In this document: piece after piece, positions 26,526 through 35,804 of the stretch
Layout of the letters: every line of letters begins with the position of its first letter
Position numbering within the stretch: the first letter of the stretch is position 1
Program-made: the position numbers and the translations under genes
The notes under the pieces: generated by a model
The model's database searches: none
Told to the model about the DNA's origin: nothing
Seen by the model: only the letters and a program-made list of their open reading frames with translations
Assembly (NCBI RefSeq): GCF_009728995.1
Contig: NZ_VTZW01000010.1
Span: 528,285 to 592,284, forward strand
Direction: 5' to 3'
Source: Streptomonospora sp. PA3
Lineage (GTDB): Bacteria > Actinomycetota > Actinomycetes > Streptosporangiales > Streptosporangiaceae
DNA length: 64,000 nt

Positions 26526-27041
26526 TTAGCGCTTGGAGTACTGCGGAGCCTTGCGAGCCTTCTTCAGGCCGGCCTTCTTCCGCTCGACCTCGCGGTCGTC
26601 GCGGGTGAGGAAGCCGCCCTTCTTCAGCACCGGGCGGTTGTTCTCGGCGTCCAGCCCGGCCAGCGCGCGGGCGAGGCCGTGGCGCAGCGCGCCGGCCTGG
26701 CCGCTGGGGCCGCCGCCGTTGAGCCGCGCGAAGACGTCGTAGGCACCCTCGAAGCCCAGGGCGACCAGCGGCTCCTTGATGACCTGCTGGTGCACCTTGT
26801 CGGGGAAGTAGTCCTCCAGCGGCTTGCCGTTGACCTTCCACTCACCCGAGCCGGGCGTGATGCGGACGCGCGCGATCGCCTTCTTGCGGCGACCGGTCCC
26901 GGCCCCGGGCCCGGAGGCGGTGGGGACGTACCCGGCGGCGGCCGCCTCGGGGGTCTCGCTGGTGTACTCAGCGGGGAAGTCCTCGGGATTCCCCTCGACA
27001 TCCACAGGTGCGACGTCTTCGATACCGGTCGGCTCGACCAC
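26526..27041 (-). CDS. rpsI: Ribosomal protein S9
   Basis: 171 residues. The conserved core starts at [16 protein letters not shown] and runs through [20 protein letters not shown] to the basic end [11 protein letters not shown], whose tail reaches the ribosomal P site. About 48 acidic/Ala-rich residues precede the core, an extension common in actinobacterial S9. It is a 30S head protein. It lies 35 nt downstream of rplM in the usual two-gene operon. Confidence 0.96.
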   Translation of the reverse strand: MVEPTGIEDVAPVDVEGNPEDFPAEYTSETPEAAAAGYVPTASGPGAGTGRRKKAIARVRITPGSGEWKVNGKPLEDYFPDKVHQQVIKEPLVALGFEGAYDVFARLNGGGPSGQAGALRHGLARALAGLDAENNRPVLKKGGFLTRDDREVERKKAGLKKARKAPQYSKR

Positions 27042-27076
27042 GGTTCTCCTCGTACTTCCTTCAGTCTCGCGAACGC

Positions 27077-27526
27077 CTAGGCGGGCTGATCGATCTTCTT
27101 CAACTCGTAGGGCACCGGCTGCTGCGCCTGGTGCGGGTGCTCCGCCCCGGCGTAGACCTTGAGCTTCTTGGCCATCTTGCGACCGAGGGAGCCCTTGGGC
27201 AGCATGCCCTTGACCGCCTTCTCGATCGCCCGCTCCGGGTGCTTCTCGAGGAGCTCGCTGTAGGCGACCGAACGCAGACCGCCGGGGTATCCGGAGTGCC
27301 GGTAGGCGCGCTTCTGCTGCAGCTTGTTACCGGTCAGCGCCACCTTGCCGGCGTTGACGACGATCACGAAGTCGCCGGTGTCGATGTGGGGCGCGTAGTA
27401 GGTCTTGTGCTTGCCTCGGAGCAGAGTGGCGACGTGGCTGGCCAGCCGCCCGAGCACGACATCGCTGGCGTCGATGACGTGCCACTGACGCTGGACATCG
27501 CTGGGCTTAGGGCTGTATGTGCGCAC
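27077..27526 (-). CDS. rplM: Ribosomal protein L13
   Basis: 149 residues, the standard length. Signatures are [39 protein letters not shown] and the [11 protein letters not shown] motif. It is an early-assembly 50S protein. The start is GTG 27526 (first residues RTYSPK), with AAGG about 9 nt upstream. A consensus-like promoter lies 190 bp upstream and would drive rplM-rpsI. Confidence 0.96.
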   Translation of the reverse strand: MRTYSPKPSDVQRQWHVIDASDVVLGRLASHVATLLRGKHKTYYAPHIDTGDFVIVVNAGKVALTGNKLQQKRAYRHSGYPGGLRSVAYSELLEKHPERAIEKAVKGMLPKGSLGRKMAKKLKVYAGAEHPHQAQQPVPYELKKIDQPA

Positions 27527-28282
27527 GATCGTAAGCCTTCGTCTCAGTCGGCGGGGCCCATCCCCGCGGACGGAGATGGAGAACTCGTATTACTGGTCCG
27601 GCTGCGGCGCCCGAATCGCGGGGCGACCAGCCGACGGGTGGGTGCGGGATGCGTGACCGGCGCCCACGGAAAGAGCATATGGGAGCCCACGGCAACTCAA
27701 CGCACAACAACGGAATATACTATCGACCGGACGCACTGCTGGTCAAAGCGGCTGAAGATCATACACTGCCGAGTCATGCACAGACCCGCAGCGCCACGGC
27801 GACACGTGAATACTCCACCTCCATTATGCCTTGCCCGGCGAGTGCTTTGTCCGCACCGCCGCCGCGCGCCGCACCCCCGCCGCCGCGTTGTGCAGCGGAT
27901 CACCACTGCCCGCGGTCCGCAAGCCCCCATCCACCCGCCTCTCCGACCACCTCCGTACCGTCCCCACCCGCGCGGGCAGGGCGGCGCACAAAGCCCCCGA
28001 GGCGTTATCCTCGGGGCCGCACCGTCGATACGACCGGCCGAGCGCCAAGCGCATCGCGCCGCGCCGCTTCGCCGCGGCAGCCCCCGGATCCGCCGATAGG
28101 AGCGGCGGCACCCCACCGGCAGCGCCGCAGCGGCGGCGACCTGCCGCCGGCCCCTCCACCCCGCATCGGCCGACCGGCAGGCAGCGTGCGGCCGCGCACG
28201 CCGGCCCGCCGGGCACCCGAGAAGGCGACCGCCTGCCCTCGACACCATCCGCCTCCCCCAGGACAGTCTTCGGAGTACCGCC
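27527..28282. other. rplM / Pro-rich gene intergenic region
   Basis: 756 bp between divergent genes with no convincing reading frame. It contains the rplM promoter at 27717-27746. A hairpin with 8-bp arms CCCCGAGG and CCTCGGGG lies at 27995-28016; its TTATCC loop could be part of a plus-strand promoter or an attenuator for the Pro-rich gene. The part near 27660-27840 is AT-richer than its surroundings, as expected of promoter DNA. Confidence 0.45.
27717..27746 (-). promoter_or_regulatory. Predicted sigma-A-type promoter of rplM-rpsI
   Basis: Read on the minus strand: -35 TTGACC (27746-27741), an 18-nt spacer, then -10 TAGTAT (27722-27717). Both boxes are close to the vegetative consensus. 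Transcription would begin near 27710, giving a leader of about 185 nt before rplM. Confidence 0.65.
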
Positions 28283-30583
28283 ATCGCACCGCACCCCAAT
28301 GAGCCGAACGACGGCCGCGGCGGCCCTGACGGCCGCCCCGAGCCGCGGCATCCAGCCACGCACCCGGACTCCGCTGAACACCCCGCCGCGCCCTCCGGTC
28401 CCCAGCAGGCATGGCAGCAGGCCGCTCCGGGGGACGGCGGAGACCTCCTCAGCGCCGGAGCGCCCGATCCGGGCGGACAGCCTCCCGTGAGCCCTCCTGG
28501 AGGGGCGGCCGGCAGCGGACAGCCGCAGCCGCCGACCGCACCCGGCGACGGCACACCCGCCGCCCCCTACCCGCACGCGGCCTCTGCGCCGGCGCCGCAG
28601 CACGGGCCCGCCGGCGGCGCACCGCAGCCCCCTGCGCACGGCGGCATGTCGGGGCCGCAAGCGCCCCACTACCCCCAGTCGGGCGGGCAGCAGCCGCCGA
28701 CGGTGCAGCCGCCGCAGCCGGGGACCGCTCCAGCGGCGCCCCAGCCGGGACCGCAGCAGCCCATGGGAGCCGCGCCCGGGCAGCAGCCGCAGCCCGGACC
28801 GCACCAGCCCTCCGGCGGCCAGCAACCGATGGGGGGTGCACCGGGTGCACCGGGACAGCCGCCCCCGTCGGGGCCGCAGCAGCCCCCACCGCATTCCTCG
28901 GGCGGCCAGCACCCGCCGCACCCGGGCGCCCCGCTCCAGACGCCCACGTCCGGACCGCAGCAGCCGCACGCTGCGCAGCACTCCTCCGGCGGCCAACCGC
29001 CCATGGGAGGCGCACCGGCGCCGCAGCCGCCGCCCGGACCCCACCAGCCCTCCGGCGGCCAACAGGCCTACCCCGCGCAGGGCCCCGCCGGCGGATACCC
29101 GGCCGGACAGCACCCGGCACAGCCCCAGCCGCCTGCCGCCGGTCCGGCGCCGACACCTCCCGGCGGACCCGCCGGACCCGCAGGTCCTCCGCAAGGCGAT
29201 CCGGGCCCCGCGGGACCGGCGCCCGCAGGCGGCCCTCAGGCACCCCAGCAGGCGCCGCCCGCCACAGGCCGGCAACCGTCGGCGGCGCCGGGAGCAGGTC
29301 CTCAGCAGGTCTGGCAGCAGGGCCCGCCCCAGCAGCCCGGTGCGGCGCAGCAGGGCCCTCCACCGCCCCACCAGCCGGGCGGACCCGGTGCTCCCGGAAC
29401 CCCGCCGCCCCACGGCGCGCCTCAGGCCCCGCCGCCCCACGGCGGCGGCCCGCCTCCGCCGCAGGGGCAGCAGCCGCGGCAGAGCCTTCCGGCGGCTCCG
29501 GCACCGGGAGGCCCGCAGCAGCCCCCGCATGCCGCCCAGCAGCCGCCGCCCGGCATGGGCGGCCCCGCAGGCGGCCAGCAACCGCCTATGCACGGCGGCG
29601 GCCACCCCGGCCAGGTTCCGCACGGCGGCCCGCAGCCGCCCCACCAGCCGCCCGGCCCCGGCGGGCAGCCGTTCAACCCCAACCAGCCCCTCCAGGGCCG
29701 CGTCGTCGCCCCCGGCACTCCCACCCCCGAGGGCGTGGAGGAGGAACCGGTGTTCCCGCCGGACGCCGGCGCCTCCACGCAGAACCTGCGCGCCGTCACC
29801 GACGACGGTGCCGCCCAGCCCACCAACCGGGTCGAGAACGAGTTCGGCGGGCGGCCGATGTTCCGCGACGAGTCCCCCGCGGGCCCGACCGGCTCCACCA
29901 CGGCCGAGATCGACCTCTCCGAGATCGACGACGACTACGGCGGCGGCGGTCGGCCGTTCCCCAAGATGCTGCTGCTGGTGGCGGGTTTCGTAGCGATCCT
30001 GCTGATCGGCGGCGGCGGTGCGTTCCTCATCGCGACCAGCGGCGCCTCAGACGCCGACCTGGCCGCCGGAGAGGCGCCCGAGACCCCCGTCGCCCTGGAG
30101 ACCGGCGACCTGTTCCCCGACTCGATCGACGTCGCCGGCCGCTCCTACACCCTGAGCACGACCGACGACACCGACGAGTGCCAGACCGCCGCCCACGGCG
30201 GCTACGGCGGAGTGCTGACCGAGAACAACTGCCAGCAGATCGTCCGGGCGACCTACGTCAACGAGGAGAGCTCCACCGCGGTCACGGTCGGGATCGCGGC
30301 CATGGGCAGTCCCGAGGAGGCCCAGGCCGCCGAGCGGGCCCAGGACCTCGGCTCCGCGAAGTGGTTCGCGGGCCTGCAGGGCGAAGACGGCAGCGGCGCA
30401 GAGCGTATGGATGTGGCCGGAGGACACGGATCGGGCGCACGCTGGGGCCCCTACCTGGTCTTCTCGCTGGCCGCGGCCAGCGACGGCCGCGTCAACGACA
30501 GCCGCACCGAGGAGCTGGCCGAGATCAGCGAGGGCTTCCTGGACCTCCCGCTGAACTCGCTGGGAGAGATCGTCGGAGAGTGA
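28283..30583 (+). CDS. Pro/Gln/Gly-rich single-pass membrane protein
   Basis: About 766 residues from the start used here. The first ~550 are low complexity (PQ, GPQQP and HQPSGGQQ-type runs). A more ordered acidic stretch (AEIDLSEIDDDYGGGG), one membrane helix at about 562-584 (MLLLVAGFVAILLIGGGGAF) and an exterior domain of about 180 residues with two cysteines follow. The function is unknown. The first ordinary start codon is GTG 28487, but coding-like sequence continues upstream to an ATC at 28283 that has GGAG 7 nt before it (28272-28275). No ATG, GTG or TTG occurs in frame between. I therefore extend to 28283, with an ATG-to-ATC error as the alternative. Its tail is repeated downstream. 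Confidence 0.6.
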   Translation: MAPHPNEPNDGRGGPDGRPEPRHPATHPDSAEHPAAPSGPQQAWQQAAPGDGGDLLSAGAPDPGGQPPVSPPGGAAGSGQPQPPTAPGDGTPAAPYPHAASAPAPQHGPAGGAPQPPAHGGMSGPQAPHYPQSGGQQPPTVQPPQPGTAPAAPQPGPQQPMGAAPGQQPQPGPHQPSGGQQPMGGAPGAPGQPPPSGPQQPPPHSSGGQHPPHPGAPLQTPTSGPQQPHAAQHSSGGQPPMGGAPAPQPPPGPHQPSGGQQAYPAQGPAGGYPAGQHPAQPQPPAAGPAPTPPGGPAGPAGPPQGDPGPAGPAPAGGPQAPQQAPPATGRQPSAAPGAGPQQVWQQGPPQQPGAAQQGPPPPHQPGGPGAPGTPPPHGAPQAPPPHGGGPPPPQGQQPRQSLPAAPAPGGPQQPPHAAQQPPPGMGGPAGGQQPPMHGGGHPGQVPHGGPQPPHQPPGPGGQPFNPNQPLQGRVVAPGTPTPEGVEEEPVFPPDAGASTQNLRAVTDDGAAQPTNRVENEFGGRPMFRDESPAGPTGSTTAEIDLSEIDDDYGGGGRPFPKMLLLVAGFVAILLIGGGGAFLIATSGASDADLAAGEAPETPVALETGDLFPDSIDVAGRSYTLSTTDDTDECQTAAHGGYGGVLTENNCQQIVRATYVNEESSTAVTVGIAAMGSPEEAQAAERAQDLGSAKWFAGLQGEDGSGAERMDVAGGHGSGARWGPYLVFSLAAASDGRVNDSRTEELAEISEGFLDLPLNSLGEIVGE

Positions 30584-30597
30584 CACCGGCATGCGGG
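30299..30597 (+). repeat. Direct repeat X, copy 1 (end of the Pro-rich gene)
   Basis: 299 bp covering the last ~95 codons of the Pro-rich gene and 14 nt after its stop. It recurs without a mismatch at 30599-30897 (offset exactly 300), and its last 213 bp recur at 31231-31443 (offset 843). Copy 1 ends in GCATGCGGGAGC, the sequence expected if the terminator between two GCATGCGGG sites had been deleted. Confidence 0.95.
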
Positions 30598-30598
30598 A

Positions 30599-30897
30599 GC
30601 CATGGGCAGTCCCGAGGAGGCCCAGGCCGCCGAGCGGGCCCAGGACCTCGGCTCCGCGAAGTGGTTCGCGGGCCTGCAGGGCGAAGACGGCAGCGGCGCA
30701 GAGCGTATGGATGTGGCCGGAGGACACGGATCGGGCGCACGCTGGGGCCCCTACCTGGTCTTCTCGCTGGCCGCGGCCAGCGACGGCCGCGTCAACGACA
30801 GCCGCACCGAGGAGCTGGCCGAGATCAGCGAGGGCTTCCTGGACCTCCCGCTGAACTCGCTGGGAGAGATCGTCGGAGAGTGACACCGGCATGCGGG
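30599..30897 (+). pseudogene. Second copy of the Pro-rich gene tail (repeat X, copy 2)
   Basis: Identical to 30299-30597. It contains a 93-residue frame (30602-30883) that opens by chance at an internal ATG and ends in the same LNSLGEIVGE tail. It has no promoter or ribosome site of its own and lies after the stop of the complete gene, so it is a fragment. This copy is followed by the terminator hairpin. True tandem duplication and assembly duplication are both possible. Confidence 0.85.
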
Positions 30898-30928
30898 CCG
30901 GCGGCGGGGGCGCCCCGCCGCCGGCCCG
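30894..30928 (+). terminator. 16-bp GC hairpin after the Pro-rich gene
   Basis: Perfect 16-bp arms (30894-30909 and 30913-30928) close a 3-nt GCG loop, followed by TTC. It is flanked by direct repeats of GCATGCGGG at 30889-30897 and 30932-30940. It is a strong terminator candidate for the plus-strand gene and, from the other side, for truA. Confidence 0.8.
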
Positions 30929-30931
30929 TTC

Positions 30932-31231
30932 GCATGCGGGAGCGCACTCGGTAAGCCGGAGAGGGCCGGGCGCCGCCCCCGGCGAACCGCGGCCGGGGCG
31001 CCGCCTCAGTCGGCCGCCGAGCAGGGCAGCGTGCGGACCCGCCGGGTAACGGCGGCCCTGGCCCCCAGCTCCTCCGGCGGCGGGTAGGCGACCTCCTCCA
31101 AGGTGAGGCCGTGCGGGGCGACGACGTGGACGGCGGAGTCCCGGACGCCGGCGGCGAGGACCCGGGCGGGCCAACCGGTGTCCCGGCGGCCCTCGCCTAC
31201 CGCCAGCAGGGCCCCGACCAGCGCGCGCACC
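30932..31231 (-). repeat. Direct repeat Y, copy 1 (3' part of truA and its downstream spacer)
   Basis: 300 bp identical to 31432-31731 (offset exactly 500). It contains the last ~74 codons of truA and the spacer after it. Copy 2 is part of the complete truA gene, so this copy is the extra one. Confidence 0.95.
31006..31231 (-). pseudogene. truA: Truncated duplicate of the truA 3' end
   Basis: This is the carboxy-terminal 75 codons of tRNA pseudouridine synthase A ([18 protein letters not shown] through [13 protein letters not shown]), identical to the end of the intact gene. It lacks the catalytic region, and its upstream edge is joined to repeat X copy 3 at 31231. It cannot make a functional enzyme. 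It may be an assembly duplicate. Confidence 0.85.
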
Positions 31232-31443
31232 GGCAGCGGCGCAGAGCGTATGGATGTGGCCGGAGGACACGGATCGGGCGCACGCTGGGGCCCCTACCTG
31301 GTCTTCTCGCTGGCCGCGGCCAGCGACGGCCGCGTCAACGACAGCCGCACCGAGGAGCTGGCCGAGATCAGCGAGGGCTTCCTGGACCTCCCGCTGAACT
31401 CGCTGGGAGAGATCGTCGGAGAGTGACACCGGCATGCGGGAGC
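31231..31443 (+). pseudogene. Third, partial copy of the Pro-rich gene tail (repeat X, copy 3)
   Basis: 213 bp identical to 30388-30600. It encodes the final 64 residues of the Pro-rich protein ([16 protein letters not shown] to GEIVGE) and then runs through GCATGCGGGAGC directly into the truA spacer with no hairpin. It represents the arrangement in which 43 bp containing the terminator is missing. Confidence 0.85.
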
Positions 31444-31505
31444 GCACTCGGTAAGCCGGAGAGGGCCGGGCGCCGCCCCCGGCGAACCGCGGCCGGGGCG
31501 CCGCC

Positions 31506-32360
31506 TCAGTCGGCCGCCGAGCAGGGCAGCGTGCGGACCCGCCGGGTAACGGCGGCCCTGGCCCCCAGCTCCTCCGGCGGCGGGTAGGCGACCTCCTCCA
31601 AGGTGAGGCCGTGCGGGGCGACGACGTGGACGGCGGAGTCCCGGACGCCGGCGGCGAGGACCCGGGCGGGCCAACCGGTGTCCCGGCGGCCCTCGCCTAC
31701 CGCCAGCAGGGCCCCGACCAGCGCGCGCACCATGTTGTGGCAGAACGCGTCGGCCTGCACCGTGGCGGCGTAGAGGCGTTCGCCCTCGGTGCGCCACTCC
31801 AGGCGCAGCAGCTCCCGGACCGTGGTGGCACCCTCGCGCTTGCGGCAGAAGGCGGCGAAGTCGTGCTCGCCCACCAGCCCGGCGGCGGCCAGGTTCATCG
31901 CCGCCGTATCCAGCGGGCGGCGGTTCCACAGCACGTCGCGGCGCCGCAGCGGGTCGACGCCGCCGGGCGCGTCGCTGACGCGGTAGGCGTAGCGGCGGAA
32001 CAGCGGGGAGAAGCGCGCGTCGAAGCCCGCGGGGGCGGGCGCCGCGCCGTGCACGCGGACGTCGGGCGGCAGCACGCCCGCCAGGCGGCGCAGCAGCCGC
32101 TCGGCGCCCTCGGCCGCCCACACCTCCCCGGGCACGTCGAGGTGGGCGACCTGGCCGCGGGCGTGCACGCCCGCGTCGGTGCGCCCGGCGACGGTCAGCC
32201 GCGCCGCGTCCTGCGGGAGCCGCAGCACCCGGCTCAGCGCCGCCTGCAGCTCGCCCTGCACAGTCCGCCGCCCCGGCTGCTCGGCCCAGCCGGAGAAGTC
32301 GGTGCCGTCGTAGGCGATGTCCAACCGCAGCCGGACGTGCGCCGAATCGCTCGTCTCCAC
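31506..32360 (-). CDS. truA: tRNA pseudouridine(38-40) synthase
   Basis: 284 residues. The catalytic aspartate lies in [34 protein letters not shown] opens the fold, and [19 protein letters not shown] is the conserved late motif. It isomerises uridines 38-40 in the anticodon arm of many tRNAs. It closes the alpha operon after rplQ, 106 nt downstream, with a hairpin between. Its last 226 nt are duplicated at 31006-31231. Confidence 0.95.
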   Translation of the reverse strand: METSDSAHVRLRLDIAYDGTDFSGWAEQPGRRTVQGELQAALSRVLRLPQDAARLTVAGRTDAGVHARGQVAHLDVPGEVWAAEGAERLLRRLAGVLPPDVRVHGAAPAPAGFDARFSPLFRRYAYRVSDAPGGVDPLRRRDVLWNRRPLDTAAMNLAAAGLVGEHDFAAFCRKREGATTVRELLRLEWRTEGERLYAATVQADAFCHNMVRALVGALLAVGEGRRDTGWPARVLAAGVRDSAVHVVAPHGLTLEEVAYPPPEELGARAAVTRRVRTLPCSAAD

Positions 32361-32385
32361 CCGGGTCGCCCCTCCTGAAACACGC

Positions 32386-32417
32386 AGGTGCCCGATCCCC
32401 TCGGGGACCGGGCACCT
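32386..32417 (-). terminator. Hairpin between rplQ and truA
   Basis: 15-base arms (32386-32400 and 32403-32417) pair at 14 of 15 positions around a 2-nt gap, effectively a tight loop. It lies 49 nt after the rplQ stop and 25 nt before the truA start. It could end the alpha operon or attenuate truA. Confidence 0.65.
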
Positions 32418-32466
32418 CGCCGCCCTTGCGCACCGCGAACGGCCGGGGCCGCTCGCCTGCGGGCCG

Positions 32467-33015
32467 CTACTTCTGCTCGGAGCCGCCCTCGGCGGCCTCC
32501 GGGCCGCCCTCGGCCTGCTCGGCCTGGCCCGCCTGCTCGGACTGCGCCGGCTCCGAGGTGGGGGCGGTCTCCTGCGGAGCGCCCTCGGCCTGCTCGACCT
32601 GCGTGCCGCTCTCAGCCTGCTCCGGCTGGGAGCGCCGGGTCGCCGGCGGGGTCGACGGGCCCGCCTCGACCAGCTCGATCACGGCCATGGGGGCGTTGTC
32701 GCCCTTGCGCGGACCGATCTTGGTGATGCGGGTGTAGCCGCCGGGCCGGTTCTCATAGCGCGGGCCGATCTCGGTGAACAGCTCGTGCACGACGGCCTTG
32801 TCGGTGATCTTGGCCAGCACCTGGCGCCGGGCGTGCAGATCCCCGCGCTTGCCCAGGGTGATGAGCTTCTCGGCGTAGGGGCGCAGCCGCTTGGCCTTGG
32901 TCTCGGTGGTCTTGATCCGGCCGTGCTGGAACAGCGAGGTCGCCAGATTCGCCAGCATGTGCCGCTCGTGTGCCGGGCCGGCCCCCAGGCGGGGCCCCTT
33001 GGTCGGCGTGGGCAT
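32467..33015 (-). CDS. rplQ: Ribosomal protein L17
   Basis: 182 residues. The L17 core occupies about residues 1-115 ([56 protein letters not shown]). An acidic, Gln/Glu/Ala-rich tail of about 55 residues follows, typical of actinobacterial L17 but of unknown use. It is a 50S protein near the peptide exit tunnel. It lies 146 nt downstream of rpoA, with a hairpin between. Confidence 0.95.
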   Translation of the reverse strand: MPTPTKGPRLGAGPAHERHMLANLATSLFQHGRIKTTETKAKRLRPYAEKLITLGKRGDLHARRQVLAKITDKAVVHELFTEIGPRYENRPGGYTRITKIGPRKGDNAPMAVIELVEAGPSTPPATRRSQPEQAESGTQVEQAEGAPQETAPTSEPAQSEQAGQAEQAEGGPEAAEGGSEQK

Positions 33016-33037
33016 GGTCTCGTTCTCCTAGGGGTGC

Positions 33038-33073
33038 GGTCCCCGCCGCGCCGCGAGCGGTGCGGCGGGGACC
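33038..33073 (-). terminator. 12-bp GC hairpin between rpoA and rplQ
   Basis: Arms GGTCCCCGCCGC (33038-33049) and GCGGCGGGGACC (33062-33073) are perfectly complementary with a 12-nt loop. It lies 89 nt after the rpoA stop and 23 nt before rplQ. Because rplQ is essential, it is more likely an attenuator or RNA-processing site than an absolute terminator. Confidence 0.6.
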
Positions 33074-33161
33074 ATTGCGTCTCGGCTTGGCTGATACTGC
33101 GGCGCCCAGGTCTGCGGCGCGCAGCGCCACCTGTGCGGGTGGCGGTGGCCGACGGCTGGGC

Positions 33162-34181
33162 TCAGTACTGCTCGGTCTCGACGAAGGCCTCGTCCTCGTC
33201 CTCCGAGCCGTAGGAGTCGGCCGCGCTGCTCGGGTCGAACCCGGGCGGGGAGTCCTTCAAGGACAGGCCCATGTCGATGAGCTTCTGCTTGACCTCTTCG
33301 ATGGACTTCGCACCGAAGTTCCTTATGTCGAGGAGGTCCTGCTCGGAGCGGGCCACCAGCTCCCCCACCGTGTGGATGCCCTCGCGCTTGAGGCAGTTGT
33401 AGGACCGCACCGTGAGGTTGAGGTCCTCGATGGGCAGGGCCAGGTCGGCGGCCAGGGCCGCGTCCGTGGGCGAAGGGCCCATGTCGATGCCCTCGGCGTC
33501 GACGTTGAGCTCGCGCGCCAGGCCGAACAGCTCGACCAGGGTCTTGCCCGCGCTGGCCACGGCGTCGCGCGGCCGGATGCTGGGCTTGGTCTCGATGTCC
33601 ACGATCAGCCGGTCGAAGTCGGTGCGCTGCTCGACGCGGGTGGCCTCGACCTTGTAGGTGACGCGCAGCACCGGCGAGTAGATCGAGTCGATCGGGATGC
33701 GCCCGATCTCCTGGCCCGGCTGCTTGTTCTGCGTCGCCGAGACGTAGCCGCGGCCGCGCTCGACCGTCAGCTCCATCTCCAGCTTGCCCTTGCCGTTGAG
33801 GGTCGCGATGTGCAGGTCGGGGTTGTGCACCTCGACCCCCGCCGGCGGCGCGATGTCCGCGGCGGTGACCACACCGGGGCCCTGCTTGCGCAGGTACATC
33901 AGCACCGGCTCGTCGTGCTCGGAGCTGATCACCAGGCCCTTGAGGTTGAGGATGAGCTCGGTGACATCCTCCTTGACGCCGGGCACGGTGGTGAACTCGT
34001 GCTCGACCCCCTCGATGCGGATGCTGGTGACCGCCGCCCCCGGAATGGAGGACAGCAGAGTGCGGCGAAGCGAGTTGCCGATCGTGTAACCGAAGCCCGG
34101 CTCCAGCGGTTCGACCACGAACTTGGACCGGAAATCGCCGAGGGACTCCTCGGAGAGCGTCGGACGCTGAGCGATCAACAT
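33162..34181 (-). CDS. rpoA: RNA polymerase alpha subunit
   Basis: 339 residues. The dimerisation domain has [20 protein letters not shown] and [17 protein letters not shown]. The carboxy-terminal domain that contacts UP elements and activators has [20 protein letters not shown] and [14 protein letters not shown]. It ends in an acidic tail. It nucleates assembly of the polymerase core. It lies 130 nt downstream of rpsK; rpsD is absent from the usual position between them. Confidence 0.97.
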   Translation of the reverse strand: MLIAQRPTLSEESLGDFRSKFVVEPLEPGFGYTIGNSLRRTLLSSIPGAAVTSIRIEGVEHEFTTVPGVKEDVTELILNLKGLVISSEHDEPVLMYLRKQGPGVVTAADIAPPAGVEVHNPDLHIATLNGKGKLEMELTVERGRGYVSATQNKQPGQEIGRIPIDSIYSPVLRVTYKVEATRVEQRTDFDRLIVDIETKPSIRPRDAVASAGKTLVELFGLARELNVDAEGIDMGPSPTDAALAADLALPIEDLNLTVRSYNCLKREGIHTVGELVARSEQDLLDIRNFGAKSIEEVKQKLIDMGLSLKDSPPGFDPSSAADSYGSEDEDEAFVETEQY

Positions 34182-34311
34182 GGTGGATGGTTCCTTTCCC
34201 CGGGCCGCCCGCTATATGACGGCCACTGGACGGCCCCGCGGTCGCGGGACCCGATCTGCCCTGCCCCCTCGGCGCCCGCCGGCGCGGGAGCAGTGCGGCT
34301 GTCCGCCGGTG

Positions 34312-34716
<405 letters not shown>

Positions 34717-34801
34717 ACCTGAAAACTCCCAAGATCATCGGTCCGTTGGCGGAGACCGGGCGCTTCGTCGTCGCTGCGGCCCGGCGGCGTGGACGGACTA
34801 C

Positions 34802-35182
34802 TTACTTCTTGCCGACCTTCTTCTTGCCGGCCACGGTCTTCTTCTTGCCCTTGCGGGTGCGCGCGTTGGTCTGCGTGCGCTGCCCGTGCACCGGCAGGCC
34901 GCGGCGGTGGCGGAGGCCCTGGTAGCTGCCGATCTCCATCTTGCGGCGGATGTCGCCCTGGACCTCGCGCCGCAGATCGCCCTCGACCTGGTAGTTGGCG
35001 TCGATCCAGTCGCGCAGCTTGACGAGCTCGTCGTCGCTCAGCTGGTGGACCCGGGTGTCGGCGTTGACGCCGGTGTTGGAGAGGGTCTCGACGGCGCGGG
35101 TGCGCCCGATCCCGTAGACGTAGGTGAGAGCGATCTCCACCCGCTTGTCGCGGGGGAGGTCGACGCCGGCGATGCGTGCCAT
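34802..35182 (-). CDS. rpsM: Ribosomal protein S13
   Basis: 126 residues. Signatures are [32 protein letters not shown] and [20 protein letters not shown] with a very basic tail. It is a 30S head protein that bridges to the 50S subunit and touches P-site tRNA. It lies 85 nt upstream of rpsK and 219 nt downstream of rpmJ. Confidence 0.97.
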   Translation of the reverse strand: MARIAGVDLPRDKRVEIALTYVYGIGRTRAVETLSNTGVNADTRVHQLSDDELVKLRDWIDANYQVEGDLRREVQGDIRRKMEIGSYQGLRHRRGLPVHGQRTQTNARTRKGKKKTVAGKKKVGKK

Positions 35183-35276
35183 ATGGGCGAACTCCTCGAT
35201 TCGAAATGCGGAGGTGGTTCCCGTCCCACCCTCTCGTCGCCCAATCGACGAGGCCCCGGCCTCCGACCGGGGGTTG

Positions 35277-35295
35277 TCCCCTCCGTTCGAGGGGA
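35277..35295 (-). terminator. Small hairpin between rpmJ and rpsM
   Basis: Arms TCCCCTC and GAGGGGA (7 bp) with a 5-nt loop lie in the 219-nt rpmJ-rpsM gap. It may be a weak attenuator or processing site. Confidence 0.35.
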
Positions 35296-35401
35296 TCGGG
35301 ACAGGACTGGCGGTTCGGCCGCCGCGGCTGGCCGCGGGGGCTTCTTCGGTTATGTCGTCAGTGCACTGCGCTCAAGAGCGGGCGCGAAGCGGTGCGGCCG
35401 C

Positions 35402-35515
35402 TCAGCCCTGGCGCTGCTTGTGGCGCGGGTCCGAGCAGATGACCATGATCGTGCCGTGGCGGCGGATCACCCGGCACTTCGCGCAGATCTTCTTGACGCT
35501 CGGCTTGACCTTCAT
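35402..35515 (-). CDS. rpmJ: Ribosomal protein L36 (zinc-binding form)
   Basis: A 37-residue gene beginning [20 protein letters not shown] and ending in [11 protein letters not shown]11, C14, C27 and H32 form the zinc-ribbon ligands, so this is the zinc-containing form. It is a small 50S protein that helps fold 23S rRNA. It lies 67 nt downstream of infA, the standard neighbour. Confidence 0.95.
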   Translation of the reverse strand: MKVKPSVKKICAKCRVIRRHGTIMVICSDPRHKQRQG

Positions 35516-35582
35516 GGTGGCTCCGAACTCATGGAACTCGTACGTCACCGCGACCGCCGGATACCCCGGCGACGGTGGCGGA

Positions 35583-35804
35583 CTACTTGTATCGGTAAAC
35601 GATGCGCCCGCGCGTGAGGTCGTACGGGCTCAGCTCCACGACGACGCGGTCGTCGGGAAGGATGCGGATGTAGTGCATGCGCATCTTGCCGCTGATGTGG
35701 GCAAGGACCTTGTGCCCGTTGTCGAGCTCCACTCGGAACATTGCGTTGGGTAGGGACTCGATAACGGAGCCCTCGATTTCGATGGCGCCGTCTTTCTTAG
35801 CCAT
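35583..35804 (-). CDS. infA: Translation initiation factor IF-1
   Basis: 73 residues, the standard IF-1 length, a single OB fold. It starts [20 protein letters not shown] and continues through [20 protein letters not shown] to [16 protein letters not shown]. It occupies the A site during initiation. ATG 35804 has GGAGGA upstream; a longer frame from 35822 would include the ribosome site and is rejected. It heads the alpha-type operon. Confidence 0.97.
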   Translation of the reverse strand: MAKKDGAIEIEGSVIESLPNAMFRVELDNGHKVLAHISGKMRMHYIRILPDDRVVVELSPYDLTRGRIVYRYK

